Source of the DNA: an uncultured Clostridia bacterium
Lineage (GTDB): Bacteria > Bacillota > Clostridia > Lachnospirales > Anaerotignaceae
Direction: 5' to 3'
Length of the DNA: 64,000 nt
Assembly (NCBI GenBank): GCA_945868505.1
Contig: CAMBLO010000009.1
Location: forward strand, 1 to 64,000
Part shown: piece after piece, positions 63,127 through 64,000 of the stretch
Position numbering within the stretch: the first letter of the stretch is position 1
How the letters are laid out: each line of letters begins with the position of its first letter
The notes under the pieces: model-generated
What the model saw: only the letters and a program-made list of their open reading frames with translations
What the model was told of the DNA's origin: nothing
Databases searched by the model: none
Made by a program: the position numbers and the translations under genes

Positions 63127-64000
63127 TTAAATGTTAAACAGCAATTCACCGTATGTAGGGAAAGGCCATGCTTTTTCATCTACCAGCATTTCCAGACGAT
63201 CGGCAGGCTCTCTCAATTCTTTCATGGCTTCGAATACATAATCACGATAGAAGATCGCCTGAGATTTGCTGTCACCTTTCAGCATACCGGCCTGTTCTGT
63301 CACTTCTGTTAGCATTTTCAGACGTTCGTGGAACAGCTTCAGGTTATCGTTGATCTCATTCAGCAGTTCTTCTTCTGCAGAAGCATCTACACCAACAGCT
63401 TTCAACGCCGAAACAGACCGGGCAACTTCTCCGGCATATTTTACCACCGCAGGGCGAATCTGTTTAGAAGCGATATCCACCATTGTTTTTGCTTCGATAT
63501 TGATCTGCTTCACATAGCTTTCATAACGAATCTCCGCTCTGGACTGCAGTTCGATCTTGCTCAGTACACCATGCTTGCCGAACAAGTCGATGACTTTTTC
63601 ATCCAAGAATGCCTCTACCGCATCTATGGAATTGGTGATATTGGGCAGACCTCTGCGTTCTGCTTCCTGCACCCATTCATCGGAATAGCCATTGCCATCG
63701 AAGATAATACGTTTATGTTCCACATAGGTTCTGCGGATCAGCTCATGGACTGCTGTATTAAAATCTTCCGCCTGCTCCAGTTCATCGGCAAACTGTCTCA
63801 GTTCTTCCGCAACGATGGTATTCAGAGCAAAGTTGGGGCCGGAAATAGAGCCAGAAGAAGGAGGCATACGGAATTCAAATTTATTACCGGTAAAGGCAAA
63901 GGGAGAGGTTCTGTTTCTGTCTGTAGCATCTTTTTTCAGGGCAGGCAGTGTGTTTACGCCAACGCGCATCTTGCCGCCCTGCAGGCTGCTTGTGGCTTCG
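63127..64000 (-). CDS. glnN: Type III glutamine synthetase, C-terminal part (cut by window edge)
   Basis: About 291 C-terminal residues are visible; the 5' part lies beyond the right edge. The sequence ATSSLQGGKMRVGVNTLPAL, then DRNRTSPFAFTGNKFEFRMPPSSGS and a long helical C-terminal domain, is typical of GlnN (GSIII). This ~700-residue enzyme makes glutamine from glutamate, ammonia and ATP in Bacteroidetes, Clostridia and cyanobacteria. The conserved R-T-S-P-F-A-F-T-G-N block belongs to the active site. Confidence 0.93.
   Translation of the reverse strand, partial: EATSSLQGGKMRVGVNTLPALKKDATDRNRTSPFAFTGNKFEFRMPPSSGSISGPNFALNTIVAEELRQFADELEQAEDFNTAVHELIRRTYVEHKRIIFDGNGYSDEWVQEAERRGLPNITNSIDAVEAFLDEKVIDLFGKHGVLSKIELQSRAEIRYESYVKQINIEAKTMVDIASKQIRPAVVKYAGEVARSVSALKAVGVDASAEEELLNEINDNLKLFHERLKMLTEVTEQAGMLKGDSKSQAIFYRDYVFEAMKELREPADRLEMLVDEKAWPFPTYGELLFNI

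Noticed and set aside
1-64000. CRISPR arrays, rRNA genes, complete insertion sequences
   Set aside because: No regularly spaced repeats, no rRNA-like sequence and no transposase gene were seen.

Overview
The window comes from an anaerobic, low-to-mid GC Firmicute of the class Clostridia. The best pointer is the block at 46.7-51.6 kb. It encodes a propionate CoA-transferase, both subunits of lactoyl-CoA dehydratase and the dehydratase activator, in proteins that I recognise as very close to those of Clostridium (now Anaerotignum) propionicum. An Anaerotignum-like alanine/lactate fermenter using the acrylate pathway is the likeliest source. Two ferredoxin-dependent 2-oxoacid oxidoreductases, rubrerythrin, T-box leaders and a type III glutamine synthetase fit this. 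The assignment rests on recognised protein sequence, not on a search.

Layout. 0-2.3 kb: the end of an integrated element (edge gene fragment, XRE regulator, small unknown protein, tyrosine recombinase) abutting the 3' end of tRNA-Leu, with an unusual structured inverted-repeat region at 690-923. 2.5-6.4 kb: cyclophilin, membrane-anchored phosphoesterase, DNA polymerase IV with a possible LexA box, and DNA polymerase III delta. 6.4-12.3 kb: a compact minus-strand run comEA, response regulator, histidine kinase, GerMN lipoprotein-like protein, comEC, holA. 12.4-15.3 kb: a D,D-carboxypeptidase and a GH5-like stalk-domain protein lacking its nucleophile. 15.4-18.5 kb: a tryptophan-type ABC importer behind a T-box with a UGG specifier. 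18.6-27.2 kb: an SH3/NlpC hydrolase with a WalR-like box, an Lsa-type ABC-F protein behind an attenuator with two short leader ORFs, an aminopeptidase/hydrolase pair, two paralogous stalk proteins, and a MarR-MFS operon with a double palindromic operator. 27.3-39 kb: T-box-controlled proS, two DMT exporters, a diguanylate cyclase whose first codons are out of frame, tRNA-Thr, a LysM 5'-nucleotidase, a DUF4317 protein and an AraC/GyrI-like regulator.

39-46.6 kb: rubrerythrin, a two-gene 2-oxoacid:ferredoxin oxidoreductase, a YyaL-type thioredoxin-fold protein and an FAD-Rieske oxidoreductase. 46.7-51.8 kb: lcdC-lcdA-lcdB-pct, transcribed leftward from a good promoter with a palindrome near the start site. 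52.3-59.1 kb: an envelope/division cluster zapA, U32 peptidase, ftsW-like, class B PBP, patatin. 59.3-62.6 kb: a four-subunit 2-oxoacid:ferredoxin oxidoreductase led by a P-loop ATPase. The right edge cuts a type III glutamine synthetase.

How it fits together: the 2-oxoacid oxidoreductases supply acyl-CoA and reduced ferredoxin, and the CoA-transferase plus lactoyl-CoA dehydratase form the reductive arm to propionate. The acryloyl-CoA reductase and its ETF are not in the window. No rRNA, CRISPR array or complete insertion sequence was seen.
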